Positions 1-7,030 of a stretch of DNA of 11,550 bases are shown in pieces. The position numbers were made by a program, and so were the translations under genes. Each line of letters starts with the position of its first letter. Position 1 is the stretch's first letter. This DNA is from Candidatus Hydrogenedentota bacterium (GTDB lineage Bacteria > Hydrogenedentota > Hydrogenedentia > Hydrogenedentales > SLHB01), in the NCBI GenBank assembly GCA_022706165.1, contig JAKJDA010000022.1:1-11550 (forward strand), written 5' to 3'. The notes below the pieces were generated by a model. That model made no database searches and was not told the DNA's origin. It saw only the letters and a program-made list of their open reading frames with translations.

Positions 1-2
1 TG

Positions 3-917
3 GCCACGCCGCTGGCGTTTGTGCAGCCGGAAGAGGTCGTGCCGCTGATCGAGGCCGTCATCCAGGTCCAGCGCGACCACGGCGATCGCACGAACCGAAA
101 ACATGCGCGGATGAAGTACCTCATCGACGATTGGGGCCTGGAGCGTTTTCGGTCGAAAGCGTTCGCCTATGCGGGCCGGGAATGCCCCGCGCCGCGCGAC
201 GTCACGCCTTCGGCGCAGCCCGACTACCTCGGCTGGCACAAGCAGAGCCAACCGGGGCTCAACTACGTGGGCGTCTGGGTCGAGAATGGCCGCGTCCGGG
301 ATTTCGAGGACGGCATCCGGTTCAAGTCGGGTCTCCGCGCGATCATCGAACGCCACCGGCCGGACGTGCGCCTGACGCCGCATCACAACCTCGTTCTCGC
401 CAACATTCGCGACGAAGACGTGGACAGCGTCCAAGCGCTGCTCGACGAATATGCCCTGCCAACCGACAAGGGCGTTTCGACGTTGCGCCGTTTGGAGATG
501 GCCTGTCCGGCGCTGCCGTTGTGTCCGTTGGCGACATCGGAAGCCGAGCGCGTATTTCCGTCCGTGATCAAGGCCCTCGAAGAGGCGGGACATGGCGACG
601 CGGACGTCATCATCCGCATGAGCGGTTGCCCGAACAGTTGTTCGAGGCCGGCAACGGCGGAAATCGGAATCGTGGGCAAGGGAACGGACCAGTACATTCT
701 CCAAGTCGGCGGCGATCACTGCGGCGCGCGCCTTGCCGCGACGCTGCTGCCGGTGGTCAAAACCGTCGACCTTGCGCCTGCGGCGTCGCGTCTGCTGCAT
801 GGGTGGAAGGCCGAACGCTTCGAGGGCGAGTCCTTTGGCGATTGGGCCGGGCGCATGGGCGCCGACAATTTGCGCGCGCGCGTGATCGAATTCGAGAAGG
901 CGAAGCGGCAGGCCTGA
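3..917 (+). CDS. cysI: Sulfite reductase hemoprotein, C-terminal part (CysI-like, 5' partial)
   Basis: Reduces sulfite to sulfide with six electrons, using siroheme coupled to a 4Fe-4S cluster, in the cytoplasm (assimilatory sulfur pathway). The frame is open to the left edge, so the GTG at 21 is an internal valine rather than the start; about half of the usual 550-600 residues is present. Counting from that GTG, the four cluster/siroheme cysteines are C162 and C168 (ACPALPLC, C-x5-C) and C203 and C207 (GCPNSC, C-x3-C), each in the standard context (RMSGCPNSCSRP, then AEIGIVGKG). The segment HNLVLANI and the C-terminal WKAERFEGESFGDW also fit CysI. Only 37 nt separate its TGA from cysH, so the two are probably one operon. 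A nitrite reductase of the same superfamily is the main alternative; the neighbouring APS reductase favours sulfite. The electron donor (flavoprotein or ferredoxin) cannot be judged from this part. Confidence 0.9.
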   Translation, partial: ATPLAFVQPEEVVPLIEAVIQVQRDHGDRTNRKHARMKYLIDDWGLERFRSKAFAYAGRECPAPRDVTPSAQPDYLGWHKQSQPGLNYVGVWVENGRVRDFEDGIRFKSGLRAIIERHRPDVRLTPHHNLVLANIRDEDVDSVQALLDEYALPTDKGVSTLRRLEMACPALPLCPLATSEAERVFPSVIKALEEAGHGDADVIIRMSGCPNSCSRPATAEIGIVGKGTDQYILQVGGDHCGARLAATLLPVVKTVDLAPAASRLLHGWKAERFEGESFGDWAGRMGADNLRARVIEFEKAKRQA

Positions 918-954
918 TCGCGCCGCATCGATTCCATGGCATGGAGACCCGACG

Positions 955-1689
955 ATGATTCTGAGTGAATCAACGGACCTGTTGGACGGATTGAACGCGC
1001 TGGATCCGGAAGCGTTGTTGCAGTGGGCCGTCGCGACGCACGGCGCCCGAGCCGCGCTCCTGACGAGTTTTCAGAACACCGGATGCGTGATGGTCGACAT
1101 GGCGAAACGCGCCGCGCCGGGACTGCGCGTGGCGACGGTGGACACCCTGCGCCTGCACCCCGAAACGTACGCCTTGATGGAGCGCATCGAGCAGCGGTAC
1201 GGCATTCGCATCGAGCGTTTCAAGCCTGAACCCGAATGTCTCGAACGGATGATCGCCCATCACGGGGAATTCTTGTTCTTCGACAGCCAGGAGAAGCAGG
1301 AACTCTGCTGCCACATTCGCAAGGTCGAGCCGAACGAGCGGGCGCTCGATACGGTGGACGTGTGGATCACGGGGCTGCGCCGCGACCAGTCCGACGCCCG
1401 GAAATACGCGCCCAAGGCGTCCCGCGTCGATCACAAAGGCCGCTCTATCGTGAAACTTGCGCCGCTTATCGACTGGAGCGAAGACCAGGTTCGCGCCTAT
1501 TTGGCCGAAAACGACGCGCCCTACAACCCGCTCTACGATCAAGGCTACGCCAGCATCGGCTGCGTGATTTGCTCGACGCCGATTAAACCCTGGGAGCATA
1601 AGCGCGCGGGCCGCTGGCGCTGGTTCAACCACATGGGCGACGATCATAAAAAGGAATGCGGCATCCACACGCAAGGCAGCGGCATATAG
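955..1689 (+). CDS. cysH: Adenylyl-sulfate (APS) reductase, 4Fe-4S type
   Basis: Cytoplasmic thioredoxin/glutathione-dependent enzyme that reduces APS to sulfite and AMP, the step before sulfite reductase, whose gene lies just upstream. The 244-aa length is normal. The family nucleotide-binding fold is visible at LLTSFQNTGC (residues about 36-45), then DTLRLHPETY and ITGLRRDQS. The 4Fe-4S ligands of the APS-specific bacterial type are present: the pair C118-C119 (LCCHIRKVEP) and C203/C206 (GCVIC). The catalytic cysteine is C235 in the C-terminal ECGIH motif. The CC and CxxC cysteines separate it from the cluster-free PAPS reductases of enteric bacteria, so APS is the likelier substrate. The ATG at 955 follows a GGAG at 943-946 with 8 nt spacing. 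It ends 26 nt before the convergent membrane-protein gene, with only a GC palindrome (1704-1713) between them. Confidence 0.94.
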   Translation: MILSESTDLLDGLNALDPEALLQWAVATHGARAALLTSFQNTGCVMVDMAKRAAPGLRVATVDTLRLHPETYALMERIEQRYGIRIERFKPEPECLERMIAHHGEFLFFDSQEKQELCCHIRKVEPNERALDTVDVWITGLRRDQSDARKYAPKASRVDHKGRSIVKLAPLIDWSEDQVRAYLAENDAPYNPLYDQGYASIGCVICSTPIKPWEHKRAGRWRWFNHMGDDHKKECGIHTQGSGI

Positions 1690-1715
1690 ACGAACCGAAG
1701 CAGGCGCCGGCGCAA

Positions 1716-2138
1716 TCAGGCATCCCGGGAAATAGAAGGCCGCCCCAAAAAACGTGCAAGAAACGCGGCCACAACCAGGAAAGCCCCAAACCCCAAGGCG
1801 AGGTTGCCGCCGACATGAAGCCCCACGGCCGTCGCGCCATACCGTATCGCGACCCCGGCATGCGAACAGGCGCCGCCGATGAAACACAAAAACAGCCCCG
1901 TCATTCCCGCACTAAAAAGCCGAGGCCGCTTTGCCAATCGCGGCGCATCCCAAACTCGCTGGAGAGCCAACATCGACGCCAAAGACTCTTCGTCCGATTC
2001 CGCCGCCGCATGAAGCCATTCGATCCGCATGCGATGGCGTATCCAGATAGTCACGATCTCCCGCAACCCCAGGAAGACCAGGGTCCCCGCGCTCACCGTG
2101 GCGACAAGGCCGGAAAATAGAATCAGCAGCGTATTCAT
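1716..2138 (-). CDS. Hypothetical membrane protein, 140 aa
   Basis: I do not recognise the family. Read from the ATG at 2138, the protein has three likely membrane segments: residues about 3-25 (starting MNTLLILFSGLVATVSAG), about 76-97 (TGLFLCFIGGACSHAGVA) and about 108-132 (GGNLALGFGAFLVVAAFLA). Between the first two is a charged 50-residue loop (REIVTIWIRHRMRIEW..., with an AAAESDEESL stretch). The C-terminus is short and basic. The frame continues upstream to a TTG at 2204, but that would add an arginine-rich, non-hydrophobic leader, and the ATG places the first membrane segment directly at the N-terminus. Neither start has a clear Shine-Dalgarno sequence. The gene is convergent with cysH and divergent from the helicase gene, so context gives no function. 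A long shadow frame on the plus strand (1656-2120) overlaps but has no plausible protein character. Confidence 0.6.
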   Translation of the reverse strand: MNTLLILFSGLVATVSAGTLVFLGLREIVTIWIRHRMRIEWLHAAAESDEESLASMLALQRVWDAPRLAKRPRLFSAGMTGLFLCFIGGACSHAGVAIRYGATAVGLHVGGNLALGFGAFLVVAAFLARFLGRPSISRDA

Positions 2139-2191
2139 GGCATGATTTGGACCGGGGCGACCGGAAAACGGTTTCGCGTTATTGCGCGCAC

Positions 2192-2220
2192 TTGATCGAC
2201 GCAATACCTGATGTTATATT
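2192..2220 (+). promoter_or_regulatory. Sigma-70-type promoter for mrfA
   Basis: TTGATC at 2192-2197 and TATATT at 2215-2220 are separated by exactly 17 nt. Transcription would begin near 2227, giving a leader of about 24 nt before the ATG at 2251, with AGGA at 2240-2243 as a ribosome binding site 7 nt from the start. The AT-rich -10 stands out against GC-rich surroundings. This is a pattern match only. Confidence 0.6.
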
Positions 2221-2250
2221 CAGTCGCAGGACCCCACGCAGGATGTCACC

Positions 2251-4536
2251 ATGAACGTCGCACAGACCATCGACCGCCTTCGGCAAGACGATCGCTTCAT
2301 GCGGAACCTCACCCAATGGCGCTCCATCCCCGCGCGTGAGGCCCGCTATGCCGGATTCCCGGAGGGACTTCACCCGCGACTGATCGAGGGCCTCAAGGCG
2401 CGAGGCATCACCGACCTGTACACGCACCAGCGCGCGGCCATCGAGGCCGTGCTCGCGGGCGAACACATCTGCGTCGTGACCCCAACGGCGTCGGGCAAGA
2501 CGCTGTGCTACAACGCCCCGGTGCTGAATCGCCTCCTATCGGAGCCCGACGCGCGCGCCCTCTACCTGTTCCCTACCAAGGCCCTGTCGCAAGACCAGGT
2601 CAAGGAATTGCAGTCAACTATCGAGGAACTCGAAGTCAAAATCGGAACGTACACGTTCGATGGCGACACGCCCGGCTCCGCGCGCAAAGCGATTCGCAAC
2701 GCGGGGCATATCGTCGTCACGAATCCCGACATGCTGCACACGGGCATCCTGCCGCATCACACGATCTGGATGAAGCTCTTCGAGAACCTGCGCTACATCG
2801 TCGTCGACGAACTCCACCACTATCGAGGCGTGTTCGGCAGTCACTTGGCCAATGTCTTGCGACGGCTCAAACGCATCTGCGCGTTCTACGGGTCAGACCC
2901 GCAATTTATTTGTTGCAGCGCCACCATCGCCAATCCCAAGGAAATGGCCGAGCGCATCGTCGAAAAGCCCATTCATCTCATTGACGATAACGGCGCGCCC
3001 GCGGGCGAGCGACATTTCCTCTTCTACAACCCGCCCGTCGTCAACGCAGAACTCGGCATCCGCAGGTCGTCGGTGCATGTAGCAACGGATATCGCCACCC
3101 AATTGCTCTCGAAGGACATTCAATCCATCGTGTTTACGCGCAGCCGACTGCGCGTCGAGATCATGACCACGTATCTGAAGGATGCCGTGGCGCGGCTCGG
3201 CAAAGACACCGATCTCGTGCGCGGATATCGCGGCGGCTATCTGCCGACCGAACGCCGCGCCATCGAAAAGGGCCTGCGCGACGGCGAGATCATGGCGGTG
3301 GTCAGCACGAACGCGCTCGAACTCGGCATCGACATTGGATCGCTCGACGCCTGCATCATGGTGGGTTACTCGGGCAGCGTGGCCAGCACGTGGCAACAGG
3401 CCGGGCGCGCGGGACGCCGCTCGAGCACGTCGCTGGTCATTCTCGTCGCGTCGAGCGCGCCGCTTGATCAATACATCATCTGCCACCCCGAGTACTTCTT
3501 CGAGTTGTCGCCGGAAAATGCAACCGTCGACACAAAAAACTTGTTTATTGTGTCAAGCCATGTCAAGTGCGCGGCCTTCGAGTTTCCCTTCAAAGACGGC
3601 GAGGCGTTTGGGTTGGACGCTGTGTCGACCCAAGGCGTTCTCGAATACCTCGGCGAGCAGCGCATCCTGCGGCACGTGCGCGACAGATGGCATTGGAACG
3701 CAGACGCGTATCCCGCGCAGGACATCAGCCTGCGCACCGCCGCGCCCGGAAATGTGGTGATTCTCGACACCACGCAAAATGGCCGCGTCATCGGCGAGAT
3801 CGATTATTTCTCGGCGCCGACCGAGGTCTATCAGAACGCCATCTATCTGCATCAGAGCGCGCAGTACACCATCGAGAAGCTCGACCTCGAAGACCGCAAG
3901 GCCTACGCGCGTCCCGTCGAAACCGATTACTACACCGACGCGCAGGTGAAGGTCGACTTGCGCGTGCTCGACGCGTTCCGCTCGGAAACCGTCGGCCAGG
4001 CGTCGCGTAACCACGGCGAAGTCAGCGTGACGTGGCTTCCGTCGATCTATAAGAAAATCAAATTCGGCACACACGAAAATGTGGGATATGGCGATATCCA
4101 TCTTCCCGAAATCAACATGCACACGACCTCTTACTGGATCGCGTTTTCCGAGGACCTGTCCGAGCGCACAGACCTGCCTCAAAGTCGTCTCGGCGCGGCG
4201 CTCAATGGCTTGGCCAATACTCTACGGCAAGTCGCCCCCGTGCAGGTGATGTGCGACCCGACCGATATTCGCGCCCTGGGCCTGTTGCGATCGCCCTTCT
4301 CCGAGCAGCCGACGATCTTTCTGTACGAGACCTATCCCGGCGGCGTCGGGTTCAGCGAGAAGCTCTTCACGACACACGACCGTCTGCTCGAAGCCGCGAT
4401 ATCGCTCATCAGCCGTTGCGGCTGCAAAGAAGGCTGCCCCAGCTGCGTCGGCCCCGCTCTGGAAATCGGCGGCGAACACGGCAAGAGCGGCGCGCTGATC
4501 CTGGCTAAAATGGCGTTGGATTACCGGGAACGATGA
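2251..4536 (+). CDS. mrfA: SF2 DEAD/DEAH-type helicase with DUF1998/MZB zinc domain (MrfA/YprA family)
   Basis: ATP-driven DNA helicase. In Bacillus subtilis the homologue MrfA (YprA) works with the nuclease MrfB in a UvrABC-independent repair route for mitomycin C damage. The 761-aa length is close to that family's usual 750. Motifs in order: HQ at 59-60 (Q-motif region), motif I TPTASGKT 77-84, motif Ia FPTKAL about 107-112, TNPDMLH 157-163, motif II DELH 186-189, motif III SAT 223-225, FTRSR 295-299, motif V STNALELGIDIG 352-363, motif VI QQAGRAGR 382-389. The C-terminal half is the DUF1998-type region and ends in a metal site C723-x-C725-x3-C729-x2-C732, the spacing of the MrfA four-cysteine domain. 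YETYPGGVGF (692-701) is typical of the family. The start is supported by AGGA at 2240-2243. The mrfB-type gene follows after a 219-nt repeat-filled gap. Other members of the family lack the nuclease partner; its presence here makes the MrfA assignment strong. Confidence 0.93.
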   Translation: MNVAQTIDRLRQDDRFMRNLTQWRSIPAREARYAGFPEGLHPRLIEGLKARGITDLYTHQRAAIEAVLAGEHICVVTPTASGKTLCYNAPVLNRLLSEPDARALYLFPTKALSQDQVKELQSTIEELEVKIGTYTFDGDTPGSARKAIRNAGHIVVTNPDMLHTGILPHHTIWMKLFENLRYIVVDELHHYRGVFGSHLANVLRRLKRICAFYGSDPQFICCSATIANPKEMAERIVEKPIHLIDDNGAPAGERHFLFYNPPVVNAELGIRRSSVHVATDIATQLLSKDIQSIVFTRSRLRVEIMTTYLKDAVARLGKDTDLVRGYRGGYLPTERRAIEKGLRDGEIMAVVSTNALELGIDIGSLDACIMVGYSGSVASTWQQAGRAGRRSSTSLVILVASSAPLDQYIICHPEYFFELSPENATVDTKNLFIVSSHVKCAAFEFPFKDGEAFGLDAVSTQGVLEYLGEQRILRHVRDRWHWNADAYPAQDISLRTAAPGNVVILDTTQNGRVIGEIDYFSAPTEVYQNAIYLHQSAQYTIEKLDLEDRKAYARPVETDYYTDAQVKVDLRVLDAFRSETVGQASRNHGEVSVTWLPSIYKKIKFGTHENVGYGDIHLPEINMHTTSYWIAFSEDLSERTDLPQSRLGAALNGLANTLRQVAPVQVMCDPTDIRALGLLRSPFSEQPTIFLYETYPGGVGFSEKLFTTHDRLLEAAISLISRCGCKEGCPSCVGPALEIGGEHGKSGALILAKMALDYRER

Positions 4537-4552
4537 AGAGAGAAGAACGTGA

Positions 4553-4745
4553 CACAAAGCCGCAAAGGCACAAAAACACAAAGCCTTTCGGAAGAGCAAC
4601 CACAGATGCACACAGATGGACACAGATAAAGAAAATCTGCTCTCTTTTCATCCTCACTTCATCTGTGTCCATCTGTGTGCATCTGTGGTTCAATTCTTCT
4701 CTTCCCTTTGTGCGCCCTCCGTGTCCTTTGCGCCTTTGTGGCGAG
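4553..4745. repeat. Nested composite inverted-repeat element in the mrfA-mrfB gap
   Basis: Nearly the whole 219-nt gap between the two genes is low-complexity, strand-symmetric sequence. The outer left arm (about 4553-4585) is built of near-repeats of CACAAAG and CGCAAAGG. The outer right arm (about 4704-4741) has the complementary CCTTTG, CCTTTGCG and CCTTTGTG, so the two are imperfect inverted copies. Inside them lies the perfect 30-bp inverted repeat described separately. Between inner and outer arms, GGAAGAG at 4590-4596 is matched by CTCTTCC at 4699-4705. The composition is unlike the flanking genes and no protein is encoded. Similar runs of CACAGATG and GCAAAGGC units occur between genes in many environmental bacterial genomes, as far as I know without an assigned function. 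The element ends about 10 nt before the mrfB ATG. Confidence 0.85.
4598..4690. repeat. Perfect 30-bp inverted repeat with 33-nt loop, made of 10-bp tandem units
   Basis: The left arm 4598-4627 and right arm 4661-4690 are exact reverse complements, all 30 positions. The left arm consists of 10-bp units beginning at 4601, 4611 and 4621: CACAGATGCA, CACAGATGGA, CACAGATAAA. The right arm shows the mirrored units starting ATCTGTG at 4661, 4671 and 4681. The loop is 4628-4660. In RNA this would fold into a very stable hairpin; in DNA it could extrude as a cruciform. No clear run of T follows either arm, so a classical intrinsic terminator is not supported. Perfect arms next to imperfect outer arms suggest recent duplication-inversion or gene conversion. 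Confidence 0.95.
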
Positions 4746-4755
4746 TCTTCCTCCC

Positions 4756-6078
4756 ATGTCTGACATCAAGGACAAATTGAAAGAGCTGCTCGTCACACGC
4801 GGCGTGATGGCCGGGTCCGATTTGCAGAAGAAGATTGCGGCCTTGCAGGAAGAGCGTGCGGCGGGCGCATACGAGATCGAGCGCGTCGTGCCGGGTGAAG
4901 TTGTCGGCGAGGGCGATGATCGCTTCTATCTCGTCCGCACGGACTATCCCCTCGACACGCCACGCGGGAAGGTCACATTGGGCGACGCCTTGCATGCCCA
5001 TGCCGACCACATCGCGTTCTCGGCATGCGACAGCGACCTCGCCGATTTCGACGCGACCACGGCCGTCTTTGTCGACGCGGAGACCTCCGGCCTTGCGGGT
5101 GGCACGGGGACTGTCGCATTTCTCATGGGCTTTGGTTATTTCACGGAGAACGTCTTCCGCCTGGAGCAATGTTTCATGCGCGACTACGACGAAGAAGAAC
5201 CGATGCTTCGTTACATCGACACGCTGCTCCAGCGCTTCGATACGGTCGTCAGCTACAACGGCAAGAGCTTCGACGTTCCCCTGTTGCGCACGCGCATGAT
5301 CGCCAATCGCATCCCGTCGCGTCTCGACACGCTGATGCAGTTTGACCTGTTGCACGCCGCACGCCGTTTTTGGAAAGTGCGTCTGCGCGATTGCTGTCTC
5401 GGCAACATCGAGCGCGCCGTGCTCGGCGTCGAACGCCACGGCGACGTGTCCGGCGCGGAAATACCGGAACTCTACTTCGACTACCTCCGCACGCGCGACG
5501 CCCGCAAACTCGACCGGGTGTTCTACCATCACGCCTGCGATATCCTCTCCCTTGCAGCGCTGATGGCGTGGCTGTCGCAATGCCTCGCGCATCCCGAAGG
5601 GGAAGGTTTTGAGCATGCCGAGGACCGCGTCTCGCTTGTAAAACTTCATTTCCGACAAAAGCGCTACGACGAGGCCATCGCCGTCGGCATGCGGGTGCTG
5701 GAGGAAGAACCCGATCCCGCCGTCCGCCGCGCGTGTCTGGAACTCATGGCGGCTGCGTACAAGAAGAACCAAGATTGGCAAGGAATGGCCAACGCGTGGG
5801 AATTGCTCCTGAACGATTTCCCCGAAGACCTGCCCGCACGCCTGGAGCTGGCGAAGTATCACGAGCACCGGAGCCTAAACTTGGTCGAGGCCACGCGTCT
5901 TTGTGCGGAAACGATCCAGTTTCTCGAAGTGCGCGAGGCCCTCGAACGAATAGTCGATGCCGATCGGATGTACCTGATCGCTTTTTCTAAACGCCTCCAC
6001 CGTCTCCGGAGCAAGCTGTCGCGTGCACCAGGACTTAGCGACAGCGACGAAGAGTTATCTCTTGACGAAGAACCGTAG
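4756..6078 (+). CDS. mrfB: DEDD-family 3'-5' exonuclease with TPR-like tail (MrfB/YprB family)
   Basis: Metal-dependent nuclease of the RNase H-like fold. In B. subtilis the homologue MrfB (YprB) acts with the MrfA helicase in repair of mitomycin C lesions. Read from the ATG at 4756 the protein is 440 aa. Catalytic motifs: Exo I FVDAETSG with D107 and E109; Exo II NGKSFD 168-173 with D173; Exo III HHACD with H258 and D262. This is a complete DEDD set with a histidine four residues before the last aspartate. Residues 290-390 are helical repeats resembling TPRs ([20 protein letters not shown], then [17 protein letters not shown]). The tail is acidic and probably disordered ([12 protein letters not shown]). 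The frame is open upstream to a GTG at 4675, but those extra 27 residues are encoded by the repeat element, so 4756 is preferred. No Shine-Dalgarno sequence precedes it (GAGTCTTCCTCCC). Separation from mrfA by the repeat is unusual for a pair normally adjacent. Confidence 0.92.
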   Translation: MSDIKDKLKELLVTRGVMAGSDLQKKIAALQEERAAGAYEIERVVPGEVVGEGDDRFYLVRTDYPLDTPRGKVTLGDALHAHADHIAFSACDSDLADFDATTAVFVDAETSGLAGGTGTVAFLMGFGYFTENVFRLEQCFMRDYDEEEPMLRYIDTLLQRFDTVVSYNGKSFDVPLLRTRMIANRIPSRLDTLMQFDLLHAARRFWKVRLRDCCLGNIERAVLGVERHGDVSGAEIPELYFDYLRTRDARKLDRVFYHHACDILSLAALMAWLSQCLAHPEGEGFEHAEDRVSLVKLHFRQKRYDEAIAVGMRVLEEEPDPAVRRACLELMAAAYKKNQDWQGMANAWELLLNDFPEDLPARLELAKYHEHRSLNLVEATRLCAETIQFLEVREALERIVDADRMYLIAFSKRLHRLRSKLSRAPGLSDSDEELSLDEEP

Positions 6079-6107
6079 AAACATCTTTACTTACGCAGCG
6101 CGTACGC

Positions 6108-6136
6108 TTGCGGCTTACGGATATCTGATGTACACT
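6108..6136 (+). promoter_or_regulatory. Possible promoter for the prepilin-like gene
   Basis: TTGCGG at 6108-6113 and TACACT at 6131-6136 are 17 nt apart in the short gap after mrfB. Transcription from here would begin at about the ATG at 6143, giving a leaderless or near-leaderless mRNA, which would agree with the absence of any Shine-Dalgarno sequence before that ATG. The match to consensus is moderate and could be chance. Confidence 0.28.
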
Positions 6137-6142
6137 TTGTGT

Positions 6143-7012
6143 ATGGATAGGCAATCGCGAAACAAACGCCGCAGGGAGAGTGCCTCAACGGGATTTACGT
6201 TGATTGAGCTCTTGGTGGTTATCTCCATCATCAGCATCTTGGCGGGCATCCTCCTGCCAGGTCTGGCCCGCGCCCGCGAGGCGGCGCGCCGGGCGAGTTG
6301 CGCGAGCAATCTGCGCCAACTTGGCCTTTCCATCGCCATGTACGCGAACGAAAACCGCGGGACATTTCCTCCCATTCAATACCGCATCGGCGAAAACTGC
6401 CGGGATCGCAACACGCGCGTTTTCATGTTGAACGGTCCGCTGATGTATCCCGAATACTTCAACGACGCGCGCGTTTTGGTTTGTCCTTCCGGCGCCAATG
6501 GCACGGCGGCATTCCACGCCGGCCGGTGGAGCCGCCCCGACGGCCCGGGAGGAAACCGCGCCGGCGGATCGATCGATCCGTGCCTGCTCGACACGCTCTC
6601 GTATTTTTACGTCGGTTGGCTTCTGCGAGACGATTGGATTGCCGACCCTGCCACGCGAGACGCTTCTCGCAGCTTCGGCGATGCGGTGAAGCAACATTTC
6701 GAGATCGGCGACTTCGACGCCGACTGGAGCTTTGTCGACGACGACGGGACGTCGCACGCCATCCTTCGGCTTCGCGACGGCATCGAGCGTTTTCTCATCA
6801 CCGACATCAACAACCCGTCGAAAGGCGTGACGTCGCAGAGTTCCATTCCCGTGATGTTCGACAAGATCAGCCTCAACGTGATGGACTTCAACCACATTCC
6901 CGGCGGCGGAAACGTGTTGTTCATGGACGGTCACGTCGAATGGGCGCGGTATCCCGGCGTCTTTCCCATCAGCCGCGCATGGGCCGAACTGGTCGCCCTG
7001 CTCGGCCTGTAG
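6143..7012 (+). CDS. Prepilin-like protein with N-terminal methylation motif and H-X(n)-DG C-terminus
   Basis: Type IV pilin/pseudopilin-like protein, exported and processed by a prepilin peptidase. From the ATG at 6143 it has 289 aa. The leader is a basic 17 residues ([17 protein letters not shown]) cleaved after G17; mature residue 1 is F18 and the glutamate at mature position 5 is E22 ([10 protein letters not shown]). A hydrophobic helix (about 18-40) continues into the amphipathic segment [20 protein letters not shown], normal for this class. The C-terminus has the processing-associated histidine-to-DG motif: H251 ... D262-G263 ([17 protein letters not shown]). The spacing is ten residues, one more than the named H-X9-DG form. 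VLVCPSG is also typical. Such proteins occur in large paralogous sets in Planctomycetes, Verrucomicrobia, Lentisphaerae and related phyla; the individual substrate or role is unknown. ATG 6128 is an alternative start in the same frame; the frame also runs back into mrfB. Its 3' end is 18 nt from convergent yifB. Confidence 0.85.
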   Translation: MDRQSRNKRRRESASTGFTLIELLVVISIISILAGILLPGLARAREAARRASCASNLRQLGLSIAMYANENRGTFPPIQYRIGENCRDRNTRVFMLNGPLMYPEYFNDARVLVCPSGANGTAAFHAGRWSRPDGPGGNRAGGSIDPCLLDTLSYFYVGWLLRDDWIADPATRDASRSFGDAVKQHFEIGDFDADWSFVDDDGTSHAILRLRDGIERFLITDINNPSKGVTSQSSIPVMFDKISLNVMDFNHIPGGGNVLFMDGHVEWARYPGVFPISRAWAELVALLGL

Positions 7013-7030
7013 CCCCCCCGGCAGACAGGT

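Noticed and set aside
1704..1713. GC-rich palindrome between cysH and the convergent gene as a terminator
   Set aside because: GCGCCGGCGC has no loop and no T-run on either side; such palindromes are expected by chance at this base composition.
970..1887. Long minus-strand frame across cysH
   Set aside because: It is the antisense shadow of the well-supported cysH gene in GC-rich DNA; composition is Arg/Ala/Val-rich with no motif.
2139..2204. TTG start of the 140-aa membrane protein
   Set aside because: It would add 22 polar residues before the first membrane segment, with no ribosome site; the ATG at 2138 is simpler, though not proven.
4598..4690. Short repeated units that could suggest a CRISPR array
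   Set aside because: Units are 10 bp, directly abutting and mirrored in two arms; there are no spacers of constant length and no cas genes.
4598..4710. Intrinsic terminator after mrfA
   Set aside because: The hairpin is strong but no run of T follows; the downstream sequence is mixed pyrimidine with C, and the stem is far longer than usual terminators.
4675..4755. Upstream GTG start of mrfB adding 27 residues
   Set aside because: The extension is encoded by the repeat element and is Cys-rich and hydrophobic by composition; the ATG at 4756 gives the family-like N-terminus.
4690..5868. 392-codon minus-strand frame across mrfB
   Set aside because: It lies antisense to mrfB, whose catalytic motifs are complete; the translated product has no domain signs and runs into the repeat.
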